A DNA stretch of 23,428 nucleotides from UBA9676 sp036522155. GTDB taxonomy: Bacteria > Actinomycetota > Actinomycetes > Streptosporangiales > Streptosporangiaceae. Shown in pieces: positions 7,180 through 14,199 of this stretch. Made by a program: the position numbers and the translations under genes. How positions within the stretch are numbered: position 1 is the stretch's first letter; each line of letters starts with the position of its first letter. Where the stretch lies: assembly GCA_036522155.1 (NCBI GenBank), contig DATDGI010000027.1, forward strand, positions 1-23,428. Reading direction: 5' to 3'. Under the pieces are notes generated by a model. The model did no database searches. It worked only from the letters and a program-made list of their open reading frames with translations, and had not been told where the DNA came from.

Positions 7180-8793
7180 ATGTCTACCGAGCCCAGCGTG
7201 GGGCCCACCCTTCGCTCTTATCTGCTGATCCTGCGCCGGCGCAAATGGTGGGTAATTGTGCTCGCCCTGCTCGGCCTGGCGCTCAGCCTGGCCTGGTCCC
7301 TGACCGCGACCCCGCAGTACACGGCGACGGCACAGATGCTCATACAGCCCGCCAGCGACCCGTCGGCCGTCGGTGGCGCGCCCGCCCCGATCACCCAGAC
7401 GGATGTGCTGACCGAGCTACAGCTCGTGACCAGCGCCCCGGTCGCGGCCGCGGTCCATCGCATGGTGGGCGGCGTGCCGGGCGTGACAGTGGCGGAGGTC
7501 GGGCAGACCAACGTGATCGGCATCTCCGCCACTGCCACCCACCCGATACGGGCCGCGGTGATCGCCAACGCCTACGCCCGGGCCTTCGTGCAGTACCGGC
7601 GGTCCATCGCCATCGGGAACCTGACGGCGACGGAGGAGCAACTGCGGAGCGAGATCTCCACCGTGACGAGGCAGCTGGCGAGGCTGCACGGCCGGGCCAA
7701 GCTGTCACCCAATGCGGCCGTGCTGCTGAACCAGGAAACAGTGCTGAAGGAGCAGCTCGCCCAGATCCAGGTCAATGGCGTCGATTCCAGCGGCGGCGTG
7801 GAGCTGGTCACCCCGGCCCAGGCGCCGACCGCGCCGAGTTCTCCCAAGCCCCGTCAGGATGCGCTGCTCGGCCTGGCCTGCGGGCTGGTCCTGGGGGTCG
7901 GCGCGGCCTTCCTGCGGGACACCGTGGACGAGGCGCTGACGTCCAAGGAAGCGGTCGAGCACTGGGGCGAAGCTCCGGTGCTGGCCATGGTGCCGACGGT
8001 CACGGCCTGGAAGCGGCGCAGTCAGACCTTCCTGGTGTCCCGGGCCAGCCCGACCTCACCAGCCGCGGAGGCCTACCGGTCGCTGCGCACGTCCATCCAG
8101 TTCGCCCGGCAGGAGCGGCAGCTGGGCGTCCTGCTGGTCAGCAGCCCGGCCGCGGCCGAGGGCAAGACATCGACGGTGAGCAACCTGGGGGTGGTCTTCG
8201 CCCAGGCCGGGGAGCGGGTGGTATTGGTCTCCTGCGATCTGCGGCGGCCGCGGATCGGCCGGTTTTTCGGCGTGGACGAGCGCGCTGGGCTGGCTGATGT
8301 CCTGCTCGGGCGGCTGCCGTTGCGGGATGTCCTGCGGCCCGCGGCCGGGCAGGACAACCTGTGGGTGCTGCCGGCCGGCCCGCTCCCACCGAACCCGGCC
8401 GAACTGCTCGGCAGTGTCCAGCTGCGCGCCACCTTCGCCGCCCTGCGCCACGAGTTCGACCTGGTGCTGATCGACAGCCCGCCGATCGTGCCGGTCACCG
8501 ATGCGGTGGTGCTGTCCAAGGAGGCCGACGCCACCCTGCTCGTGGTGGCGGCGGGCCAGACCAGGCGTGGTGATCTGCGCCGGGCCGCCGAAAAGCTCGC
8601 CCAGGCCAGCGCGCCGGTGGTGGGAACGGTCCTGAACCAGGTGTCGAAGCAGGATGGCTACGGCTATGGCTATGGCTACGGGTACAAGCCGTATCTGTCG
8701 GAGCCGCCGCTCGGCGCGGTGGCCGCCCACGGGAACGGGAGCTGGCCGGCCGAGGCGCCCGACCCGGCCACCGGCGAGCATGAGCTGAGGTAG
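7180..8793 (+). CDS. Wzz-domain polysaccharide co-polymerase fused to BY-type tyrosine autokinase
   Basis: The 537-residue protein has an N-terminal Wzz domain between two transmembrane segments (about 22-42 and 228-246), then a cytoplasmic bacterial tyrosine kinase domain. Walker A is AAAEGKTS (Lys329), Walker A' is VSCDLRRP (Asp353), and Walker B is LVLID (428-432). The C-terminal tail carries Tyr494, 496, 498, 500, 502 and 505 in an alternating Gly-Tyr run, the expected autophosphorylation cluster. Such proteins regulate export and chain length of capsule or exopolysaccharide. The ATG at 7180 follows TGGAGAT at good spacing; an in-frame ATG at 7153 lacks one. Walker A' usually has two aspartates (DxDxR); here the first is Ser351. 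The 3' end overlaps the convergent PNPT reading frame by 299 bases. Confidence 0.92.
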   Translation: MSTEPSVGPTLRSYLLILRRRKWWVIVLALLGLALSLAWSLTATPQYTATAQMLIQPASDPSAVGGAPAPITQTDVLTELQLVTSAPVAAAVHRMVGGVPGVTVAEVGQTNVIGISATATHPIRAAVIANAYARAFVQYRRSIAIGNLTATEEQLRSEISTVTRQLARLHGRAKLSPNAAVLLNQETVLKEQLAQIQVNGVDSSGGVELVTPAQAPTAPSSPKPRQDALLGLACGLVLGVGAAFLRDTVDEALTSKEAVEHWGEAPVLAMVPTVTAWKRRSQTFLVSRASPTSPAAEAYRSLRTSIQFARQERQLGVLLVSSPAAAEGKTSTVSNLGVVFAQAGERVVLVSCDLRRPRIGRFFGVDERAGLADVLLGRLPLRDVLRPAAGQDNLWVLPAGPLPPNPAELLGSVQLRATFAALRHEFDLVLIDSPPIVPVTDAVVLSKEADATLLVVAAGQTRRGDLRRAAEKLAQASAPVVGTVLNQVSKQDGYGYGYGYGYKPYLSEPPLGAVAAHGNGSWPAEAPDPATGEHELR

Positions 8794-9829
8794 CGCGGGG
8801 CGGATCACAGCGGACCCACTGCGCCAGCACCACCACTGCGATGCCGGCCGTGACCGTGATGGCCAGCGAAGCCGTGGCTGGCAGCGTCCCCAGCGAGACC
8901 AGCAGCCCCACGGCACAGGACATCCCGGCGGCCGCCGTGAGCAGCGCCGCCGCCTGCGGCGTGGCCAGGCCGAGGGCAAGCAGCCGGTGGGCGGTGTGGT
9001 CGGTGCCGCCCTGCACCAGCGGGCGCCCGGCCCGGCGCCGGGCCACGACCACCGTGCCCGTGTCCACGGCCGCCACGAAGGTCAGCAGCAGCAGCGCGGC
9101 GGCCCCCACCGGCCAGTGGGCCGCCAGGGCGGATCCGGGAGCGCCGACCACCAGGACCGCCGACGCCGAGATCATGAACCCGATGAAGAGCGACCCGGCG
9201 TCACCCATGAAAATGCGGGCCGGTGGCCAGTTGTGGACCAGGAACCCGGCGCAGCCCCCGGACAGGGCCAGGAGCAGCAGCCCGATGCTGGCCAGGCCGG
9301 TCCCGAAGGCCAGCGCGGCCAGGGCGGCACTGGTCACCATGGCAATGCCCGCCGCCGCGCCATCGGTGTTGTCGAGCAGGTTGAACGAATTGGTCATCGC
9401 CACCATCCAGGCCAGCGTGACCGCGGCGCCCAGCCAGTGGCCGACCCCAGGCAGGTGACCCAGGATGCCCTCGCTGGCGCCGGAAGCGAGCACGGCCGCG
9501 GCCGCGATGCCTTCCGTGACCAGCCGGACCCATACCCCCAGCGGCCGGATGTCATCGATCAGGCCGAGGACCGCGATGGCCGTGCCCGTCACCATGAGCG
9601 TCAGGACCCGCGGGTCGCCCGGGGACGTCGCGGCCGCCCATGCCGCCAGCGTGCCGGCCGCAATCGCCACCCCGCCCAGATAGGGGGTGGGACGGCGGTG
9701 CGCCTTGCCCCGGCCCGGGCGGTCCAGCAGCCGGTGCCGGACCGCGATCCGGCGCACCACCTCGGTGAGCAGCGCGACCAGGACGAACGCCCCGGCGTCG
9801 GCCAGGACAAACGCCCCGGGCAGGCTCAC
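8495..9829 (-). CDS. MraY/WecA-family polyprenyl-phosphate sugar-1-phosphate transferase
   Basis: This polytopic membrane protein has the family motifs in order: HRRPTPYLGG (44-53), the Asp pair in LIDDIRP (92-93), NLLDNTDG (150-157), IFMGDAGS (206-213) and the late HTAHRLL. The family transfers a sugar 1-phosphate from a UDP-sugar to undecaprenyl phosphate, starting glycan assembly at the inner face of the membrane. The start is a GTG at 9829 overlapping the TGA of the upstream epimerase (GTGA), which indicates translational coupling. Recognisable sequence ends near residue 344 (...LAQWVR). The in-frame stop is not reached until 8495, so the last 100 or so residues are antisense to the kinase gene and are low-complexity Arg/Pro/Ser. 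A TGA in another frame lies at 8805-8807, so a frameshift is possible. The sugar is unknown. Confidence 0.85.
   Translation of the reverse strand: MSLPGAFVLADAGAFVLVALLTEVVRRIAVRHRLLDRPGRGKAHRRPTPYLGGVAIAAGTLAAWAAATSPGDPRVLTLMVTGTAIAVLGLIDDIRPLGVWVRLVTEGIAAAAVLASGASEGILGHLPGVGHWLGAAVTLAWMVAMTNSFNLLDNTDGAAAGIAMVTSAALAALAFGTGLASIGLLLLALSGGCAGFLVHNWPPARIFMGDAGSLFIGFMISASAVLVVGAPGSALAAHWPVGAAALLLLTFVAAVDTGTVVVARRRAGRPLVQGGTDHTAHRLLALGLATPQAAALLTAAAGMSCAVGLLVSLGTLPATASLAITVTAGIAVVVLAQWVRCDPPRATSAHARRWPGRAPRPASSRSRGRPPRRAAAPTDTACTRSHSHSRSHPASTPGSGPFPPPARWPGRAFRRPGADHHAWSGPPPPRAGWRRPPWTAPPHR
8656..8685 (+). repeat. Six-base tandem repeat encoding the Gly-Tyr tail
   Basis: Five consecutive six-base units (GGCTAC, GGCTAT, GGCTAT, GGCTAC, GGGTAC) encode alternating glycine and tyrosine at residues 493-502 of the kinase. 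Unit-wise gain or loss would keep the frame and change the number of phosphorylatable tyrosines. Confidence 0.7.
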
Positions 9830-10821
9830 GCGAAGGCCACCGGCGGGTTCTCAGCCAGCATCCGCGCGCTGGTGTCAGCGATCGTGTCACGCAGGATGTC
9901 GTCCAGCGAATAACGCGGCGACCATCCCACCAGCGACCGCAGCTTGGTGGTGTCAGGAACCCGGCGTTCCATGTCCTCGAACCCCGATGGATAAGCCTGC
10001 CCGTAGGGGACGAAGATGACCGGCGAGGAACTGCCGCAGCGGGCGACGATGAGCCGGGCCAGGTCGGCGATGCAGATCTCCTCTGACGACCCGACGTTGA
10101 AGGTCTGCCCAACCGCCGCCTGGTGGCCGACCAGCAGCAGCATGGCCGCCACCACGTCCGCGACATGGGTGAAGCAACGGCTCTGGCGGCCGTCGCCGAA
10201 GACCGTGAGCGGTTCGCCGGTCAGTGCCTGCCTGACCAGCCGGGGAATGACCATGCCGTAGGCTCCGGTCTGCCGCGGCCCGACGGTGTTGAACAGCCGG
10301 ACCACGATCGCCGGCAGCCCTCGCTCCCGGTGATAGGCATTGGCCAGGACTTCGTCGATCCCCTTCGCCGCGCTGTACGCCCACCGCGCTACGGCCGTGC
10401 TGCCCAGGACCCGGTCCGACTCCTCGTGCAGCGGGCCAGCCGGGTTCTTGCCGTAGATCTCCGACGTGCTCGCCAGCAGGATTTTGCGCCGGTGCCGGTG
10501 AGCGGCTTCCAGCACGATTTCCGATCCGCGCAGGTTGGTCGTCAATGACCTCAGTGGCTGTTCGACGATCAGCTTGACCCCGACCGCCGCCGCCAGGTGG
10601 ACCACGACGTCGCTCTGACTGGTCAGTTCGTCGACGAGCGGGGCGTCCAGCACGGTGCCGGCCACGAACCGCAGGCCGGGATGATGCCGGGACGGTCCGA
10701 GGTTGGCGGCGGGGCCGGTGGACAGGTCATCCAGGACCGTCACCTGGTCGCCGCGCGCCAGGCACGCTTGCACCAGATGGGAACCGATGAACCCGCTCCC
10801 GCCGGTGATGAGGTAAGACAT
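9826..10821 (-). CDS. NAD-dependent nucleotide-sugar epimerase/dehydratase (extended SDR)
   Basis: The 331-residue protein has the Rossmann NAD-binding motif GGSGFIG (7-13), acidic residues Asp31-Asp32 closing the second strand, the Ser120 region (STSEIYG) and the catalytic pair Tyr149-x3-Lys153 (YSAAK). The sequence FGDGRQSRCFTHVADV is typical of nucleotide-sugar epimerases and decarboxylases. It would act on a UDP- or GDP-sugar in the cytoplasm to supply precursors; C4-epimerase or UDP-glucuronate decarboxylase are candidates, and I cannot choose between them. The ATG at 10821 sits at the usual distance before the Rossmann motif; an in-frame GTG at 10851 is possible. It is the first gene of a two-gene operon with the PNPT and is divergent from the methyltransferases. 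Confidence 0.88.
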   Translation of the reverse strand: MSYLITGGSGFIGSHLVQACLARGDQVTVLDDLSTGPAANLGPSRHHPGLRFVAGTVLDAPLVDELTSQSDVVVHLAAAVGVKLIVEQPLRSLTTNLRGSEIVLEAAHRHRRKILLASTSEIYGKNPAGPLHEESDRVLGSTAVARWAYSAAKGIDEVLANAYHRERGLPAIVVRLFNTVGPRQTGAYGMVIPRLVRQALTGEPLTVFGDGRQSRCFTHVADVVAAMLLLVGHQAAVGQTFNVGSSEEICIADLARLIVARCGSSSPVIFVPYGQAYPSGFEDMERRVPDTTKLRSLVGWSPRYSLDDILRDTIADTSARMLAENPPVAFA

Positions 10822-10863
10822 GCCGGCCGCGAACCTGCCGTTCCCGCCCACCAGCGCTGAACC

Positions 10864-10892
10864 CAGTCACGAGTAATTACTGCCCGTGACCG
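10864..10892. promoter_or_regulatory. Inverted repeat in the divergent epimerase/methyltransferase promoter region
   Basis: CAGTCACG (10864-10871) and CGTGACCG (10885-10892) are inverted copies with one mismatch in eight, separated by 13 AT-richer bases. The element sits five bases before a TACTAT -10-like box, a plausible position for an operator controlling one or both divergent operons. Confidence 0.35.
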
Positions 10893-10897
10893 ATTGC

Positions 10898-10903
10898 TAC
10901 TAT
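10898..10903 (+). promoter_or_regulatory. Probable -10 box for the methyltransferase pair
   Basis: TACTAT is a good -10 match. A start about seven bases downstream gives a leader of about 48 bases that contains the GGGAGGAA ribosome binding site of the first methyltransferase. The -35 region is weak (AATTAC at 10875-10880, spacing 17). Confidence 0.4.
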
Positions 10904-10957
10904 GCGTCAAAGCTACGCGGCCGGGCTCGGCCGCACATCACGGGAGGAATCGCGTCA

Positions 10958-11824
10958 ATGCCACAAGACGTGGCAGAAACCCAGCAACCGGCCCGCTTCG
11001 GCTTCGGCCAGAACTGGCTCTCCTTCGTCGAGATCGTCGATGAGGCCCGGGTCGCCTCCGCCCGCGACTCACTGCTCAAGGCCCTGCCGGTCGCGACGCT
11101 GGCCGGCCGCACTTTCCTCGATGCCGGATGCGGCAGTGGGCTGTTTTCGCTGGCGGCCTGCCAGCTCGGCGCCCGGGTCCACGCGTTTGACTACGACCCG
11201 CAATCGGTCCAGGCCGCGACAGAGCTGCGCCGCCGGTTCGCGGCGGACTCCGACTGGACCATCGAGCAGGGTTCCATCCTCGATCCGCGGTTCGTGGCCG
11301 GCCTCGGGCGGTTCGACATCGTCTACTCGTGGGGGGTGCTGCATCACACCGGCGAACTGTGGCGAGGCCTGGCGGCCAGCGCCGGGCTGGTCGCACCGGG
11401 CGGGCTGCTCTACGTGTCCATCTACAACGACCAAGGCCTGCCGAGCAAGGTCTGGCGGCGGGTGAAACGGCGCTACAACACCTCCGGGGCGGTGATGCGG
11501 GCCATCCTGATCGCTGGCTCGGCCGCCTACCTGCATCGGTACTGGCCACTGCTGGCCGTGCACCGGATGATGCGGCCCGCTGGCACCGCCGCACGCGGGC
11601 CGCGCGCCCGCGGCATGTCGCGCCAGCATGACCTGGTCGATTGGGTCGGCGGCTACCCGTTCGAGGTGGCCAGGCCGGACGAGGTCTTCGCCTTCGCCCA
11701 TCGGCTGGGCTTTGAACTGCGTTATCTCACGACGGCCGGCGGCGGGCTCGGCTGCAACGAGTACGTCTTCCAGGCGCCACCTGCGGCCCGCCCGGCCAGC
11801 CGGAGGTCCCGATCTCCGGTATGA
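10958..11824 (+). CDS. Class I SAM-dependent methyltransferase
   Basis: The 288-residue protein contains a class I methyltransferase core: motif I FLDAGCGSG (53-61), an acidic end of strand 2 in HAFDYD, and the post-motif segment FDIVYSWGVLHHTG. The substrate is not evident; in this locus a sugar or polysaccharide O-methyltransferase is plausible. The C-terminal part (PFEVARPDEVFAFAHRLGF) is typical of polysaccharide-cluster methyltransferases of this type. The ATG at 10958 is preceded by GGGAGGAA ten bases upstream, which decides the start over the in-frame GTG at 10886. Its TGA overlaps the ATG of the next gene (ATGA), so the two methyltransferases are probably co-translated. Confidence 0.88.
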   Translation: MPQDVAETQQPARFGFGQNWLSFVEIVDEARVASARDSLLKALPVATLAGRTFLDAGCGSGLFSLAACQLGARVHAFDYDPQSVQAATELRRRFAADSDWTIEQGSILDPRFVAGLGRFDIVYSWGVLHHTGELWRGLAASAGLVAPGGLLYVSIYNDQGLPSKVWRRVKRRYNTSGAVMRAILIAGSAAYLHRYWPLLAVHRMMRPAGTAARGPRARGMSRQHDLVDWVGGYPFEVARPDEVFAFAHRLGFELRYLTTAGGGLGCNEYVFQAPPAARPASRRSRSPV

Positions 11825-14199
11825 CGTGGCTGCCTGGCCAGCCGCGCACGCCGGATCCGGGCGCGGGGAACGGCGCTGAGTTCGCCGCTCAGCCGCCCGC
11901 CTGCCTGCTGTGCGCCAGCCAGGCCAGTGCGCCGGTCTGGACGGTGACCGCCGAGGCGGTGCGCCGCCGGCTGGACCGCCAGTGGGGCGCGCACTTCCCC
12001 GGGGACGCGTTCACGCCGGGCGCGGGTGCCAGTTTCGTGCTGCACGAATGCGGCACCTGCGGGCTCCACTTCTTCGTGCCCGCCCTGACCGGCGACGCGG
12101 CCTTCTACCGGCGGCTGACGGCCACGGTCCCCTACGAGCCGTTCCGGTGGGAGTTCGCGCAGGTCGCCCGCGAGCTGACGGCCACGGATCGGGTGGCCGA
12201 CTTCGGCTGCGGCGACGGTTCCTTCCTGCGCGCGGTGAAACCGCTCGTCCGCCGGGCGGTCGGTGTCGACCACAACCCGGATGCGATCGAGCGGCTTCGC
12301 CGGGCCGGAGTGGAGGGCGAGGCGGCGTCCTTCGGCGAGTTCGCGCGGCGCCATCCCAGGGACTTCGACGTCGCGTGCGCCTTCCACACGCTCGAGCACG
12401 TCGCCGGAATCAGCCAGTTTATGACGGCGATCACCGGCTGCGTCCGTCCCGGTGGCTTCATCTTCCTGTCGGTGCCCAACCGGCGGCGGCTGGCCCGGGA
12501 GGATGCCGAGCCGCTTGACTGCCCGCCCCACCACGTGAGCCGGTGGGACCCGGCCCAGTGGCCGGTGCTGGCCGACCGGTTCGGTCTCGAACTGGTGACC
12601 GTGCGGTTCGAGGAGCCCGACCTGTCCCACGTCTATCTGCTGCACCGGCAGTACCTGGAACGGCAGTTCGGCCGGCTGCTCGGCAGGCCGCCGCCCTCGC
12701 CCGTGTGGCGGGCCCACCTCAAGCTGATGGCCGGCCCGGCCCGGTACGCGCGGCGGGTGCGCCGCGGCCGGTACTCGCGCCGGGGCATCTACGGTCACAC
12801 GATGCTGGCCCAGTTCCGGCTGCCGCCCGCCGGAGGCTCCCGGTCCGCTTCCTTATCCGGGTCCGGACGTTTCCTGGAGCACGGCCGCGTCCGCGGCGAG
12901 CGCCGCCGCCGCGCTCGCCTCGGGCAGCGTCTGCCCGGCCAGCAGCCCCTGGTACAGCCCGAGCGAATGCGCCACCATCCGGTCGGCCCCGAACCGGTCC
13001 CGCACCAGCCCCCGCCCCTCCGCGGCCAGCCGCGCCGCCAGCGCGGGGTCGGCCAGCAGGGTGCACATGGCGGAGGCGAGCGCGCCCGCGTCTGCGGGCG
13101 GGACCAGCAAGCCACCGCCCCCGGCCAGTATCTCCGGCACTCCGCCCACCGCCGACGCGACCACCGCACGGCCATGGGCCAGGCTCTCAAGCACGGCGTT
13201 CGGCATCCCTTCGGACAGCGAGGGCAGCACCGTGAAGCAGCACCCGGCCAGCAGCGCCGGGACGTCGGCCACCGAGCCGAGAAACTCGACGTCCCCGTCG
13301 ATCCCAAGCTCCCTGGCCTGGGCACGGAGCCGATGCTCCTCCGGCCCGGCGCCAGCCAGCTGCAGCCGGGCCCCCACCTCCGGCAGCCGGGCGCGGACCC
13401 GCGCGAAGGCGGCCAGCGCCACGGCGTGCCCCTTGTAGGGGATGAGGTTGGCGACGATGACGATCCGCGGTGGTCCTCCGCCCGGGGGCGCGGCTACGGC
13501 CGGCAGTGGCACTCCGTTCCTGATCACGACCGCCTTCCGCCGCGGCAGGCGGGTGCACCGGACCGCGTCCGCCAGCACGGCGCCGGAGTTGCAGACGACC
13601 GCGTCGGCGAGCCGGTCGCAGACCCGCTCCCATGGCCGAAGCAGCCGTGGCCGCCGGACGGGCGCGGTCAGGCTCCGCCGGGAGCTGATCACCAGCGGCA
13701 CTCCCACGCTCCGTGCGATCGGCACGCCGAGCACGCAGGCCCAGTACAGGAAGCAATGCACCACATCGGGCGAGACCTGCCGGACAGCCCGGCGGAAGCG
13801 GCGGATCTCGCGGACCGGATGGAGCAGCACCGCGCGCTGCAGGCCAGCGAAGCCGAATTCGACGACGCCCATCCCCGCCGCCCGGGCGGCGGCACCCTGC
13901 TCGCCCGCGCGGTCGAGACAGATCACCGTCACCTGGTGGCCGCGCGCGACCAGCGCCGAGCCCAGCAGCAGGACCTGCCGCTCGGTGCCGCCCCGGTTCA
14001 GGGTCCCGACCATGAGAGCCACCCGGAGCGGGCCGGTGGCCTGGCCGGCCCCACCGGCCCCACCGGCCCGGCGGGCCCGGCGTCCCGGCCCCAGCAGGTG
14101 CAGGTCCGAGACCCGCGGCAGCATGTCCCGCCAGCCGGCTACCCCCCGCCGCCGGGAGATGGCCACATACGACAGCGCCAGCGCCGCATAGCAGGCTGA
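11821..14199 (+). CDS. Class I SAM methyltransferase with N-terminal Cys pairs; 3' end runs antisense into the fusion gene
   Basis: The recognisable protein is about 340 residues. It starts with two CxxC pairs (Cys28/31 and Cys77/80), suggesting a zinc-binding ribbon. Then comes a methyltransferase core with motif I VADFGCGDGSF and VGVDHN, followed by AFHTLEHV and LSVPNRRRL. It ends near YGHTMLAQFRLP at about base 12835. This layout is seen in sugar methyltransferases of polysaccharide loci; the substrate is unknown. The ATG overlaps the previous gene's TGA. No in-frame stop occurs until 14199, so the frame continues about 450 codons antisense to the flippase-glycosyltransferase gene, producing Arg/Gln/His-rich sequence that looks non-natural. 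The nearest plus-strand stop in any frame after the domain is at 13233. The start and the first third are solid; the true end is uncertain. Confidence 0.7.
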   Translation: MTWLPGQPRTPDPGAGNGAEFAAQPPACLLCASQASAPVWTVTAEAVRRRLDRQWGAHFPGDAFTPGAGASFVLHECGTCGLHFFVPALTGDAAFYRRLTATVPYEPFRWEFAQVARELTATDRVADFGCGDGSFLRAVKPLVRRAVGVDHNPDAIERLRRAGVEGEAASFGEFARRHPRDFDVACAFHTLEHVAGISQFMTAITGCVRPGGFIFLSVPNRRRLAREDAEPLDCPPHHVSRWDPAQWPVLADRFGLELVTVRFEEPDLSHVYLLHRQYLERQFGRLLGRPPPSPVWRAHLKLMAGPARYARRVRRGRYSRRGIYGHTMLAQFRLPPAGGSRSASLSGSGRFLEHGRVRGERRRRARLGQRLPGQQPLVQPERMRHHPVGPEPVPHQPPPLRGQPRRQRGVGQQGAHGGGERARVCGRDQQATAPGQYLRHSAHRRRDHRTAMGQALKHGVRHPFGQRGQHREAAPGQQRRDVGHRAEKLDVPVDPKLPGLGTEPMLLRPGASQLQPGPHLRQPGADPREGGQRHGVPLVGDEVGDDDDPRWSSARGRGYGRQWHSVPDHDRLPPRQAGAPDRVRQHGAGVADDRVGEPVADPLPWPKQPWPPDGRGQAPPGADHQRHSHAPCDRHAEHAGPVQEAMHHIGRDLPDSPAEAADLADRMEQHRALQASEAEFDDAHPRRPGGGTLLARAVETDHRHLVAARDQRRAQQQDLPLGAAPVQGPDHESHPERAGGLAGPTGPTGPAGPASRPQQVQVRDPRQHVPPAGYPPPPGDGHIRQRQRRIAG

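Noticed and set aside
8656..8688. CRISPR or microsatellite interpretation of the six-base repeat
   Set aside because: The units are in frame, contiguous and code for the expected tyrosine tail of a BY-kinase; there are no spacers.
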